64,000 bases of DNA, taken from assembly GCF_001428005.1 (NCBI RefSeq), contig NZ_LMSB01000034.1, positions 185,978 through 249,977 of the forward strand. Direction: 5' to 3'. The notes under the pieces are model-generated. The model was not told the DNA's origin. It worked only from the letters and a program-made list of their open reading frames with translations, and did not search any database. Source of the stretch: Arthrobacter sp. Soil736 (lineage in GTDB: Bacteria; Actinomycetota; Actinomycetes; Actinomycetales; Micrococcaceae). Both the position numbers and the translations under genes were made by a program. This document shows positions 33,384 through 44,112 of this stretch, piece by piece; the stretch's first letter is position 1, and each line of letters opens with the position of its first letter.

Positions 33384-33748
33384 GCACCACGGCCCCGGCG
33401 CCCGACTTCGACCTGACCGTCACCCTGACCGAGGCGCCCGGAGCTCCTGCCCACGTCTTTACGCTGGTCTGCCGTTCCGGCCGGCTCGCCGAATCAACGC
33501 TGCCGGACCCGGCAGGGGCGGTTGCCGCCGTCGAACGCTTCGGCGAACGGATCTTCTTCCCCGAGCCCGGCCCGCCCAAACTCTGCACGCAGCAGTACGG
33601 CGGTCCTCAGGTGGCAGTGGTGACCGGCCACTTTGGCGGACGCACGGTACAGTCGCGGTTCTCCCTGACGGACGGCTGCGAGATTGCGCGCTGGCGTGCA
33701 TTGTCCCCGCTCCTGGGCGGAATTGCCGGGTCTGCCGGTGCCATCTGA
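33380..33748 (+). CDS. SSI-like domain protein without signal peptide
   Basis: The 122-residue protein consists almost only of the SSI-like domain: FDLTVTLTEAPG, FTLVCRSG, CTQQYGGPQVAVVTG and LTDGCEIARW, closely matching the lipoprotein encoded at 31790. The first disulfide partner (AAAACTAL in the lipoprotein) is replaced by AVAAVERF, so one disulfide is missing, and there is no export signal. GTG 33380 is preceded by GGAGGA and overlaps the preceding stop as GTGA. An intracellular relative of a secreted inhibitor fold is unusual; whether it inhibits any protease is unknown. Confidence 0.8.
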   Translation: MSTTAPAPDFDLTVTLTEAPGAPAHVFTLVCRSGRLAESTLPDPAGAVAAVERFGERIFFPEPGPPKLCTQQYGGPQVAVVTGHFGGRTVQSRFSLTDGCEIARWRALSPLLGGIAGSAGAI

Positions 33749-33767
33749 GCCTGGCACTGCCGCTTAA

Positions 33768-33805
33768 CAGCAGTGGCCGGCGGGGCTAACCGCCGGCCAT
33801 TGCTG
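33768..33805. terminator. 16-bp stem-loop between convergent inhibitor and protease genes
   Basis: CAGCAGTGGCCGGCGG (33768-33783) pairs with CCGCCGGCCATTGCTG (33790-33805), with one G-T pair and a 6-nt loop. Positioned between convergent stops. Confidence 0.7.
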
Positions 33806-33840
33806 TCAGGAATCCAAGGGAACCCGGATCCGGGACCTTC

Positions 33841-36800
33841 CTAGATGGAGTTATCCGGTGTCCGCGTCAGGTCGTCATTGACGACCTTCCCCGTTTCCTG
33901 CTTTTTCTTCGGATCGTCCGAAGCCGGCGGGACCCCTGCAGTGCCTCCCGGTGTCACCACAACGGTGACGAACGTCGGGGCACTGGCACCGTCGAATGTC
34001 ACCCGGCCAATGTAGGAACCCGGGGCGAGGTCCTTCCACGCCAAGGCGAGCTGGCCGGCCTTGCCGTTGGCAAGCCGCACGGGGTCGGGGGTAACGGTTG
34101 CGTTGCCCTCGTTTGCGCCAAGGACCGCCGCGTCCACGGATGCCTTGGTGGCCTGGCCGTTGGGACTGTCGTACAGATTCACGAACATCCGGTACGTGCC
34201 CGGGGCCGGGTTAGGGATGGAAACCGATTCGCTGGCCGCGGCCGTGGCGACGACGATCCCCTGGCCGCTGGGCGTGATGACTACCATGTCGAAGTCGGCC
34301 CGTTCATCCGCGGAGAACACGGACAGCTTGGCCAGCGGGACGTTGGCCGGGACCTCCACGGTCTTGACGAAGTTCGAGGCATCGGCCGCGTACTTGAAAG
34401 GCCCGGGAACCAGTTCAATGGCGGAGGAGTCCGCTTTGGACAGTCCGTCCAGCGTCACGTTCGTGGGCGAGCTGGAACCCGAGACGATGCTGATGTTCCC
34501 GGCCCCGTTGCCTGCCGCGGACGTGAACGCGACGTTCTTGGGCGCCACGACCGACTGCGGACGGACCGCGATCGGCGATGCCACGTTCTTGTTCGCCCCC
34601 TGCCAGGTGAGCGAACCCGTGGCGAAGCTCCCCAGCTTTGCGCTCTGGTTTTCGAAGGACACCTTGAACGTGCGCTTCTCGCCGGCTGCGCCGAACTGCA
34701 GGATGGACGGGGTCACCGTGACCTTCACTCCCGGCACGCTGGCCTTGGCGCGGTAAACGCCAGGAGTCAGCGCGGTCACCGTGCGGGTGACCTCGATGCT
34801 GCCGGCAAGGTTGCCGAGGGAGAAGGACGGGACGTTCATGTCGCGGGGCTTGGTGACGCCCAGGCCGGGCATGCCCAGATCGACGCCGGTTCCCTGGATG
34901 AACCTGAGGTAGTCATCGCCGTCGGCGTCGTAGACCAGTCCCGGATCCAGTACACGGGCGGGATCCACCTGCCCCGCACCGGTGGCCAGCACGTCGGTGT
35001 TCTTCGTGCCGTCAGCGAGCTTGACGTCGCCCGCGGTGGTCATCATGGCCGATTTCACGGCTGCCGGAGACCACGCCGGGTTCTTGCCCAGGATGAGGGC
35101 GCCGAAACCGGCCACGTGGGGTGAGGCCATGGACGTGCCGGACATGAATCCGAACTTGTCGCCGCCGGCACCAATCGGCGAGACACCGGCGAGTACAGCA
35201 ACGCCGGGCGCTGCGACGTCGGGCTTCAGCAGATCCGAGTCCGTGGCAATCAGCGGTCCGCGCGAGGAGAAGCCGGCGATCTGGGGCTGGGCCTCGGCGG
35301 GCAGTCCCGTGGTGTCCTTGTTGACGAGGGAAACGGTGATGGCCGGGTTAGCCGCGACCTTGGCCTTGATCGTCTCGGTGGCGGGCGGGTTCACGTGGAC
35401 GGTGGGCACGGAGTGCTTGTCTGCGTCGAGCGACGATGCGGTCACGTTCACCAGGATCATCCCGACGCCGCCGCCGCGCGCCACCTCGGCGCTCTTGGCC
35501 ACGCGGTCATACGTGCCGCGGTCACAGACCACGACTTTCCCGGCGATTTTCGCCGGGTCCAGCGAGCCCGGGCCACACAGCCGCGGAGCCGGATCCTGCC
35601 CGGAAGCTGCATCGGCGGCAAGCACAACGCCGGCGCCGGCAACCTCGCGGTTCATGATGCTGGCGCCCCGGAACTTGCTGCCGTCGGAGAACTCCACCGT
35701 GCCCTGCAACTCCTGGGAGAAGCTGCTGGCCGCGGCGGTGGTGACCCACGGCTCCCCGTGGTTCACCGTGCTGTCGTCGGGGCCGGAGTTACCGGCCGAG
35801 GCCGCCACAAAGATCCCGGCGGAGGCGGCCGACAGGAACGCCAGGGACACCGGATCCGTGGTGGTGGACGTGGTTCCGGAGATGGAGTAGTTCAGGACGT
35901 CAACGCCGTCCAGCACGGCCTGGTTGATGGCATCGATGGACGCGGAGGTGTAGCAGCCGCCCGTGGCGGGGTCATTGTCCTCCCAGCAGATCTTGTAGAT
36001 CGAGAGTTTGGCGGCTGGGGCAACGCCGCTCGTGAGGCCGAAGCTGCGGCCGTCCACGAACGTTTCCACGTTGGCGTTGCCGGCGGCGGTGCTGGCGGTG
36101 TGGGTTCCGTGGCTGCCGACGTCCACGGGGGAGATGAGCTCTTCCGGTGCGCGGTCCTTCTTGGCCACCGTTGCCTCAAAGCCGTCGGAGAAGTAGCGCG
36201 CTCCCAGGACCTTGGAGTTGCAGGCGCTGCCGTTAAACCCTTCGCCCTTCTGGCATTCTCCTTCGAAGGTGCTGCCGTCGGACTTCAGCATGGCGATTTT
36301 GCCGTCGCCGGTGCGGTACGGGACGCCGACCTGCGGATCGCCGGTGAGTGGCTTCACCTCGCTGCCGGCGAAGAACTCGCTGGAGGGCGTGTACCCGGAG
36401 TCGATGACGCCCACCACGACGCCCTTGCCCGCGCCGTCCTGGCCGCCGAACTGGGTGTTCCACGTGCCGTTGGCCCCGCTGAGCTTCAGGAAATCGGTGG
36501 TGGAGTAATCCGGTGCCCGCTGGGTGTCCGGTGCGACGGCGAGGACGCCGGGGTTCTTGGCGAGGTTCACGGCCTGGTCCGCGGTCAGCGTTGCGCTGAA
36601 GCCGTTTAGCGCCGCGGTGTAGCGGTGCCGGATCTGTACGTTTTCCTGCCGGGCCACCGCGGTCTGCTTCGCCTCAAGGTGGGCCTGGTACCGCTGCACC
36701 TCGGCCCGGTCCGCGTCCAGTTTCCGGCCCGATCGCGGTTTGGTGGCCTGCAGCCCCGGCGTGCCGCCGTCGTACGTGGCCGCGGGCTTTTCGGTCAGGA

Positions 36801-36996
36801 CCACAATGTAGCGGCCCGCCTGGTAGTTGTTCGGATCGATGTTCTTTTGCTGGGCTGCCTGCGACGCGCCCTGGATCGGGGCGGCGGTCGCTGGCAAGGC
36901 TGCGAAGGATGAAAGGAGCAAAGGCAAACCGACACACAGTGCCGCCGCTTTCCGGGCCCCCCGGCTTCGGAAGAAGCTTATTCCTGCTGATTTCAC
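33841..36996 (-). CDS. Secreted S8 (subtilisin-like) serine protease, large
   Basis: The 1051-residue protein has a signal peptide (ARKAAALCVGLPLLLSSFAALPATAAP), an I9 propeptide (AGRYIVVLTEKPAATYDGG), and a subtilase domain with Asp (VGVIDSGYT), His (GSHGTHTAS) and Ser (MSGTSMASPH). It has an inserted PA domain, a C-terminal fibronectin-like domain, and about 240 extra C-terminal residues. The extra part resembles a prepeptidase C-terminal or immunoglobulin-like domain and ends in a Lys-rich stretch and DNSI. It is a paralogue of the protease at 29104 (shared SSRGP, DLLKPDV and CDRG blocks). GTG 36996 follows GAAAGG; ATG 37035 is an alternative. It is convergent with the inhibitor operon. 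Confidence 0.94.
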   Translation of the reverse strand: MKSAGISFFRSRGARKAAALCVGLPLLLSSFAALPATAAPIQGASQAAQQKNIDPNNYQAGRYIVVLTEKPAATYDGGTPGLQATKPRSGRKLDADRAEVQRYQAHLEAKQTAVARQENVQIRHRYTAALNGFSATLTADQAVNLAKNPGVLAVAPDTQRAPDYSTTDFLKLSGANGTWNTQFGGQDGAGKGVVVGVIDSGYTPSSEFFAGSEVKPLTGDPQVGVPYRTGDGKIAMLKSDGSTFEGECQKGEGFNGSACNSKVLGARYFSDGFEATVAKKDRAPEELISPVDVGSHGTHTASTAAGNANVETFVDGRSFGLTSGVAPAAKLSIYKICWEDNDPATGGCYTSASIDAINQAVLDGVDVLNYSISGTTSTTTDPVSLAFLSAASAGIFVAASAGNSGPDDSTVNHGEPWVTTAAASSFSQELQGTVEFSDGSKFRGASIMNREVAGAGVVLAADAASGQDPAPRLCGPGSLDPAKIAGKVVVCDRGTYDRVAKSAEVARGGGVGMILVNVTASSLDADKHSVPTVHVNPPATETIKAKVAANPAITVSLVNKDTTGLPAEAQPQIAGFSSRGPLIATDSDLLKPDVAAPGVAVLAGVSPIGAGGDKFGFMSGTSMASPHVAGFGALILGKNPAWSPAAVKSAMMTTAGDVKLADGTKNTDVLATGAGQVDPARVLDPGLVYDADGDDYLRFIQGTGVDLGMPGLGVTKPRDMNVPSFSLGNLAGSIEVTRTVTALTPGVYRAKASVPGVKVTVTPSILQFGAAGEKRTFKVSFENQSAKLGSFATGSLTWQGANKNVASPIAVRPQSVVAPKNVAFTSAAGNGAGNISIVSGSSSPTNVTLDGLSKADSSAIELVPGPFKYAADASNFVKTVEVPANVPLAKLSVFSADERADFDMVVITPSGQGIVVATAAASESVSIPNPAPGTYRMFVNLYDSPNGQATKASVDAAVLGANEGNATVTPDPVRLANGKAGQLALAWKDLAPGSYIGRVTFDGASAPTFVTVVVTPGGTAGVPPASDDPKKKQETGKVVNDDLTRTPDNSI

Positions 36997-37069
36997 GAGT
37001 GATTTGAACCTTTCATAAGGAACGGCCCCGGCCACGCCGCCGGGCGCAATGGTGTCGTGTCACGCTGGT

Positions 37070-37084
37070 TGACAGGTCTTGTCA
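37070..37084 (-). promoter_or_regulatory. Inverted repeat in the protease upstream region
   Basis: TGACA-GGTCT-TGTCA is a perfect 5-bp inverted repeat 74 bases before the protease start. The 262-bp gap 36997-37258 holds no gene; this repeat is the clearest site in it. Possible operator, unproven. Confidence 0.3.
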
Positions 37085-37258
37085 GGCCATGCGAACGGCA
37101 GCCGATCCCACAGTACCTACCGGGAGGTAGTTATGACATAGGACACAAACACAAATTTTGCTGTTGTCACTCGGCAAGGGGGCCTTAAGAAGCAGCGGCG
37201 GGCGCCCGCGAGGGGCACCCGCCGTGGCGGCATGCGGTATTGGAGCTTTTTGGGCCGG

Positions 37259-37444
37259 CTACTGCCGGGGCGTGCGGACCACGTCACTGATCCACTGGCG
37301 CGTCTTCTCGTCCACCGGGCCTGCGACCCGGTTCTGCCTGGCAGCGCGGTTAGCCTTGATCTTCTGGAGAACCATCTTCCCCAGCCCCGCGAACACGGCG
37401 GCAGCAACCATCGGCAACAGTACGGATTTCGGTTTCTCACCCAT
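37259..37444 (-). CDS. Small hypothetical membrane protein
   Basis: The 61-residue protein has one hydrophobic segment (VLLPMVAAAVFAGLGKMVL, about 8-26) and then a basic region (QKIKANRAARQNRV) with a final WISDVVRTPRQ. Codon use is like that of neighbouring genes, and AGGATTGCGGA precedes ATG 37444. It resembles small single-pass proteins found near purS in related genomes, as far as I can recall. No function known. It is divergent from purS, 238 bases away; that gap contains the purS promoter region but no other gene I can support. Confidence 0.65.
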   Translation of the reverse strand: MGEKPKSVLLPMVAAAVFAGLGKMVLQKIKANRAARQNRVAGPVDEKTRQWISDVVRTPRQ

Positions 37445-37682
37445 TCCGCAATCCTACTGACGGCGGGGACGGCGGACCAGAGCCGCCGTCGTCCTGCATG
37501 CGCCCCGGTGCCGGCGGTCCCGAATACGGAGTGCGGCGCCGGGGCCGGTAGAATGGGGAAGCAAGCTCGCGGAGCGCTCGTCCATGTTGTGCCATTTGTA
37601 CCACCCAGGCCACAGAGGAATGGCGTGAGACGGCACCACTCCGCTGCGCCCTTACCCAATGCTCACGCACAGGAGTTACCGG

Positions 37683-37934
37683 ATGCCCCGGATCGTTGTT
37701 GACGTCATGCCCAAGCCCGAGATTCTGGACCCGCAGGGGAAGGCCATCGTGGGTGCACTCCCCCGCTTGGGCTTCACCAGCTTTAGCTCTGTCCGCCAGG
37801 GCAAGCGTTTCGAACTGACCGTCGACGGCGAGGTGACCGATGCAATCCTGGCCCAGGCCCGCGAGGCCGCGGAGACCCTGCTGTCCAACCCCGTGATCGA
37901 GGACGTCGTCAACGTCGAGGTCGTCGAGGCCTGA
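37683..37934 (+). CDS. purS: Phosphoribosylformylglycinamidine synthase subunit PurS
   Basis: The 83-residue protein (MPRIVVDVMPKPEILDPQGKAI, RQGKRFEL, ETLLSNPVIEDVVNVEV) has the length and motifs of PurS, the small structural subunit that bridges PurQ and PurL in the fourth step of purine synthesis. CAGGAG precedes ATG 37683. purQ begins one base after its stop. Confidence 0.97.
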   Translation: MPRIVVDVMPKPEILDPQGKAIVGALPRLGFTSFSSVRQGKRFELTVDGEVTDAILAQAREAAETLLSNPVIEDVVNVEVVEA

Positions 37935-37935
37935 A

Positions 37936-38705
37936 ATGACTGAACTCCCCCTGATCGGCGAGGCAATCGCCGTTGCCGCCGAGCCGCGGCTGGCCGGCGC
38001 CCGCATCGGCGTCGTCACCTTCCCCGGAACGCTTGATGACCGCGACGCCGCCCGCGCGGTCCGCCTCGCCGGCGGCACCCCCGTGCCGCTCTGGCACGCG
38101 GACAACGCCCTCGGTGACGTGGACGCCGTCGTCATTCCCGGCGGATTCTCCTACGGCGACTATCTCCGCGCCGGCGCCATCGCGCGCTTTGCTCCGCTGA
38201 TGTCCAAGATCATTGACGCCGCTAACTCCGATGCCAGGCTGCCCGTGCTGGGCATCTGCAACGGCTTCCAGATCCTCACCGAGTCGCACCTGCTGCCCGG
38301 TTCCATGATCAAGAACGACCACCTGAAGTTCATGTGCCGCGACCAGGTGCTGCGGGTTGAAAACAACAGCACCGACTGGACCCTCGATTATGAGGCGGGC
38401 CAGGAGATCACGGTGCCGCTGAAGAACCAGGACGGCCAGTACATCGCGGACGAGAAAACCCTCGACGCCCTCGAGGCCGAAGGTCGCGTGGTGTTCCGCT
38501 ACGTGGGCTTCAACCCGAACGGCTCCCGCCGCGACATCGCCGGCATCTCCAACGCCGCCGGCAACGTGGTGGGTCTCATGCCCCACCCGGAGCACGCGGT
38601 GGAGGTGGGCTACGGTCCCGAGTCCCTCGACGGAATCGGCGGATCGGACACCGACGGCCTCGCCTTCTTCACCTCTGTCCTGAACAAGATCGTGGGAGCA
38701 AACAA

Positions 38706-38709
<4 letters not shown>
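37936..38709 (+). CDS. purQ: Phosphoribosylformylglycinamidine synthase subunit PurQ (glutaminase)
   Basis: The 257-residue class I glutamine amidotransferase has VVTFPGTLDDRDAARAV, the oxyanion segment VVIPGGFSYGDYLRAGAIAR, the nucleophile Cys in VLGICNGFQIL, and the His/Glu pair in GLMPHPEHAVE. About 20 residues precede the usual start at residue ~21 (RIGVVTFPG), slightly longer than usual. It supplies ammonia to PurL. Its stop overlaps purL as ATGA. Confidence 0.97.
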
Positions 38710-41039
<2,330 letters not shown>

Positions 41040-41060
41040 TCCCCACCGCCGCCCAACCTC

Positions 41061-41116
41061 CATCGATTGCTCCGTAACTGCCCCTTTGATCGCTCAGAAG
41101 GGCAGTTACGGAGCAG
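41061..41116. repeat. Intergenic palindromic repeat, copy 1
   Basis: GCTCCGTAACTGCCC (41069-41083) and its exact complement (41100-41114) frame a 16-nt loop; CCATCGATT lies just outside. A related copy is at 42118-42180. It sits between purL and a convergent gene and may double as a terminator. Confidence 0.7.
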
Positions 41117-41123
41117 TCGTTCG

Positions 41124-42065
41124 TTAACGGCCAGGCCGCCAGCCGGCCCGGACCAAGGCCGTCCGGACTTTGGCCACCGCGGCCTTGGCGTCGTTGACCA
41201 TGTGGCGCTTGGAGATGCGGACCTCCGTCCAGCCCAAAGATTCGTATCTCTCGGAGCGGGCGATATCCCGGACAATCTGCCCTTCGTCGCCATGGTGCTC
41301 ACCCTCGTATTCGATGCCGATCCTGTATTTTCGGTACGAGAGGTCCGGCCGATGGTGCCTGGTTCCGTCGTCGTCGATGATGGGCACGTTCAGTTCCGGC
41401 TCGGGTAGCCCGGCCCTTTTCATGGCCAGCCGCAGCACGGACTCCTGCGGGGAGTCGGAGCCTACGCGGATGAGCTTGATGGCTTCCTTGGCTTTGCGGA
41501 TGCCGCGCTTTCCCTTATGCCGGTCGATCATCCGCTGGAGGTCATCCAGACTGCACAGCGGCATGTCCCTGCCCTCCAGTTCGGCACGCGGAACACGGAC
41601 GCAGCTGTCACCGGCGACCACGAGTTCGTCAACACTTAGCATTTCGGCCAGGTCCAGCCATGTGCGCTCCGGAGTGGTTATTGGGATCCCGTCCAGCACG
41701 GTGACCTCGTCCTCATAGAGCTTCATGCGGTGGACGATCACATGGGGGCGGTTGAGATGGGCGGCGCCCTCCGGTCGGATCACGTGGTACATCTGCAGTG
41801 CCTCCTTCTGCCGGCGACGCGGCAGCGATGAGAGCTCCGCGGCGGTGAGGTGGGATGCGGCGCATCCGTCGTTGACCTCGATGAATGGCCGCACCCGGAC
41901 GCTCAAAGGGAGCGCCGACGTCGGGCCCTTCGATCGGATGCCTCTTCCCAAAGCCGTCAGCGACCCGTGGCGCAACCGCTTCGGGGTGACGCCGGCTCGG
42001 CTGGCCTCGGCGACGGTGAACGGGCGTCCTTCTAACTCCTCGGGGAGCCGGCGTGCGGTTTTCAT
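41124..42065 (-). CDS. DUF559 / very-short-patch-repair-like endonuclease domain protein
   Basis: The protein (313 residues) has an N-terminal helical part (GRPFTVAEASRAGVTPKRLRHGSL) like the winged-helix antitoxin domain of AbiEi-type proteins, a middle region (GIPITTPERTWLDLAEML), and a C-terminal restriction-endonuclease-like fold. The last part shows SPQESVLRLAM, RPDLSYRKYRIGIEYEGEHH and RYESLGWTEVRISKRHM, with the E/D...D/E-Y-E pattern of DUF559. Many actinobacteria carry several such stand-alone genes of unknown role. ATG 42065 is preferred; 42113 is an in-frame alternative. The gene is bracketed by two copies of one palindromic repeat, suggesting it can be gained or lost as a unit. Confidence 0.82.
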   Translation of the reverse strand: MKTARRLPEELEGRPFTVAEASRAGVTPKRLRHGSLTALGRGIRSKGPTSALPLSVRVRPFIEVNDGCAASHLTAAELSSLPRRRQKEALQMYHVIRPEGAAHLNRPHVIVHRMKLYEDEVTVLDGIPITTPERTWLDLAEMLSVDELVVAGDSCVRVPRAELEGRDMPLCSLDDLQRMIDRHKGKRGIRKAKEAIKLIRVGSDSPQESVLRLAMKRAGLPEPELNVPIIDDDGTRHHRPDLSYRKYRIGIEYEGEHHGDEGQIVRDIARSERYESLGWTEVRISKRHMVNDAKAAVAKVRTALVRAGWRPGR

Positions 42066-42117
42066 GGATTCATCAGAGCAGAACCCCGTGCGCGGTGCAG
42101 AAGTTATCCACACCCTC

Positions 42118-42180
42118 CATCGACTGCTGCGTAACGGCCCTTATGGACGGTCAAAAGGGCCGTTACGGAGCAACCGATGG
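42118..42180. repeat. Intergenic palindromic repeat, copy 2
   Basis: TGCTGCGTAACGGCCCTT (42125-42142) and AAGGGCCGTTACGGAGCA (42155-42172) pair with one mismatch, inside outer CCATCG/CGATGG arms. Core and outer sequences match copy 1 at 41061-41116 (CCATCGA.TGCT.CGTAAC.GCCC). It lies upstream of the DUF559 gene. Confidence 0.7.
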
Positions 42181-42186
42181 TCAGCT

Positions 42187-42480
42187 TTAGTCCTCGCTGT
42201 GGAGTTCGCGCTGCCGCGCGCTGAGCAGCTCGATCTCCGGCCGCGCGGCCACAAAACGCTCGACGGCGGTGAGCACCTCCACGAGGTGCGCCCGGTCGGC
42301 GGCGACGAGGCCGGCCCCCACCTGCGTGCGCCGGTACTGCTCGTGGTCCCCTACCTCTGCAACGGAGACATCGAAGCGGCGTTTGACCTCCGCCAGCAGC
42401 GGCCTGACGAAGGCGCGCTTCTCCTTCAGGCTCTGGACGTCCCCGAGGAGGATGTCGAACTCAATCCATCCGATCCACAT
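42187..42480 (-). CDS. DUF503 (YlxP-like) protein
   Basis: The 97-residue protein starts MWIGWIEFDILLGDVQSLKEKRAFVRPLLAEVKRRFDVSVAEVG, the DUF503/YlxP signature, and continues with a short helix-strand pair. Family members are small, often encoded with ribosome biogenesis genes; function unsettled. It is followed on the same strand by unrelated single genes, so operon membership is unclear. Confidence 0.9.
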   Translation of the reverse strand: MWIGWIEFDILLGDVQSLKEKRAFVRPLLAEVKRRFDVSVAEVGDHEQYRRTQVGAGLVAADRAHLVEVLTAVERFVAARPEIELLSARQRELHSED

Positions 42481-42501
42481 GGCTTAATCGTATCGACGGG
42501 G

Positions 42502-42819
42502 TCAGATGGTGAGTTCGCCCATCCGGTCCCAGCCCTCGCCGTCGAGCTGGCGGCTGATGATCCGGGGTGTCTCCGCGAGTGCCTGGGGCATGTCCGCCAT
42601 GGCCTCCTTGAAGTGGACGCTGTTGACGTGGTCCCCGGCGGCGTTGTCCTTGAACGCTTCCACGAGCACAAACTCATGGGGATCGTCCACGCTGCGGGAC
42701 CAGTCGAACCAGAGGTTGCCGGGCTCCTGCCGGGTGGCCTCGGTGAAGTCAGCCACGAGGTCGAGCCACTTTTCGGACCAGTCGGGCTTGACCTTGAATT
42801 TAACGACAATAAAGATCAC
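42502..42819 (-). CDS. Antibiotic biosynthesis monooxygenase (ABM)-fold protein
   Basis: The 105-residue protein has the dimeric ferredoxin-like ABM fold: IFIVVKFKVKPDWSEKWLDL, EPGNLWFDWSRSVDDPHEFVLVEAFKD and AAGDHVNSVHFKEAMADMP. Such proteins are putative quinol or heme-type monooxygenases without bound cofactor. GTG 42819 follows GGAAGG eight bases upstream and aligns with the family start. Substrate unknown. Confidence 0.88.
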   Translation of the reverse strand: MIFIVVKFKVKPDWSEKWLDLVADFTEATRQEPGNLWFDWSRSVDDPHEFVLVEAFKDNAAGDHVNSVHFKEAMADMPQALAETPRIISRQLDGEGWDRMGELTI

Positions 42820-42922
42820 GGGAGATCGCCTTCCAATCGTGGATTGTGCCGGGGTCAGCTCTTGCACCCCAAAGGGTCAATTCTTTCACCGGGCGTCGCG
42901 GCCCACGCGCTCAGCTCCCGCC

Positions 42923-43549
42923 TCAGCCGCCAGCCAGGGCCTGCTCGCATTCGTCGATCGCCTCGCGGGCGTACTGCTGCTGGGCCGGCGTTCCCACCCG
43001 TTCCGCCCATTGTTCGGCCAGCTGGAACTCCACCAGGGCTTCCGTCAGCCGGCCTGCGCCATGAAGCGTCCAGCCCAGGTTGTTGTGCAGCGCCACCATC
43101 CACCGCCTGGCGAAGGCGTCGTGGGCGGTGGAAGCGTACTCCAGCGCGCTCCGGGTCCAGGTTTCCGCATGGGCGGAGTCCGCCATCGCCAGCATGTGCA
43201 GTGCGTCCACGGCCAGGAACTCCTCGCCAAGATGGTCACCGAGTTCGGCCGCCTGTTCGAACAGCGGCACGGCCATCGCGGCATGGCCGCTCGAATTCAG
43301 CACCCGCCCGCGCTCCAGCAGGATCCGGACGCCGATGGTTGGCTCGTCCTCCCCGTCAATTGAATCCAGCAGTGCGTCCGCCTCTTCAAAGCGGCCCTGC
43401 AGTCCGATCGCCCGCCCCAGCTGGGTTGCGAGCTCGGCCTTTTCGTCGGCGTCGTACTTCTGGTCGGCCATCGCGTCCCGGAAACGCTGCTCGGACTGCT
43501 CCGGATCCTCGAAATTCCATAGGCGGTCAAGGGTCTTTTGGTCCAGCAT
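42923..43549 (-). CDS. Tetratricopeptide-repeat protein
   Basis: The 208-residue all-helical protein shows TPR-like units: ATQLGRAIGLQGRFEEADALLDSI, RILLERGRVLNSSGHAAMAVPLFEQAAEL and ALHNNLGWTLHGAGRLTEALVEFQLAEQW. It lacks signal peptide and membrane segments, so it is a cytoplasmic scaffold-type protein. The start MLDQKTLDRLWNFEDPEQSEQRF is typical of an Arthrobacter hypothetical family. Fourteen bases separate it from the DUF1990 gene upstream on the same strand, so they are likely co-transcribed. Partner unknown. Confidence 0.85.
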   Translation of the reverse strand: MLDQKTLDRLWNFEDPEQSEQRFRDAMADQKYDADEKAELATQLGRAIGLQGRFEEADALLDSIDGEDEPTIGVRILLERGRVLNSSGHAAMAVPLFEQAAELGDHLGEEFLAVDALHMLAMADSAHAETWTRSALEYASTAHDAFARRWMVALHNNLGWTLHGAGRLTEALVEFQLAEQWAERVGTPAQQQYAREAIDECEQALAGG

Positions 43550-43563
43550 GTACCTTCTCCTGA

Positions 43564-44112
43564 TCAGCTTTCACCTGTGGCGAGTTGGCGTGCACCTTCA
43601 ATGTATCGGGAAGTGATGAGGCTCTGCGCCCGCCTGGCCAGTGCGCCGCCCGCCGAGTAGAACCAGTTGGAGTGCCTGCTGAAGGCCGTGATCTTCAGAA
43701 AAACCCTGTCCTGGACATCGATCTCTACCTCGAACGCTTCCTCGCCCCGCTCGGGGTGACCCGGCAGCGTGCCGTACGCGAAGCCGGCACGCTGCGGCCC
43801 GCCGCCCGGCAAAGGATGGTGGACCCACACAACCTCGCACGGGGCGTTGATTCGGAAGGGACCGACGCCGAATCCGCTCACCACGCGCGCGCCCGGGACC
43901 ACGACGTCGGACTCGGTGCGGACCCGCAGCCCGGACCGCCGCTGCAGTTCCCACGTCAGCATTCCCTGCGCCACCCGGCGGTAGAGCGCGAGGCCGTCGC
44001 CGAGGTAGGCCTGCGACACGAGGCACGGGTATCCCTCCGGGGGCTCGCCGTGCTCGGTGGATCCGATGCCGGGATAGTTGAGCTCGCCGCGTGCCAGGCG
44101 CTTTTCAGTCAA
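43564..44112 (-). CDS. DUF1990 domain protein
   Basis: The 182-residue protein contains NYPGIGSTEHGEPPEGY, GVGPFRINAPCEVVWV, GFAYGTLPGHPERGEEAFEVE and FSRHSNWFYSAGGALARRAQSLITSRYI, the pattern of DUF1990, a lipocalin/START-like family. No catalytic residues are established. TTG 44112 is chosen because it overlaps the stop of the YjbR gene as TTGA, suggesting translational coupling. Function unknown. Confidence 0.86.
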   Translation of the reverse strand: MTEKRLARGELNYPGIGSTEHGEPPEGYPCLVSQAYLGDGLALYRRVAQGMLTWELQRRSGLRVRTESDVVVPGARVVSGFGVGPFRINAPCEVVWVHHPLPGGGPQRAGFAYGTLPGHPERGEEAFEVEIDVQDRVFLKITAFSRHSNWFYSAGGALARRAQSLITSRYIEGARQLATGES

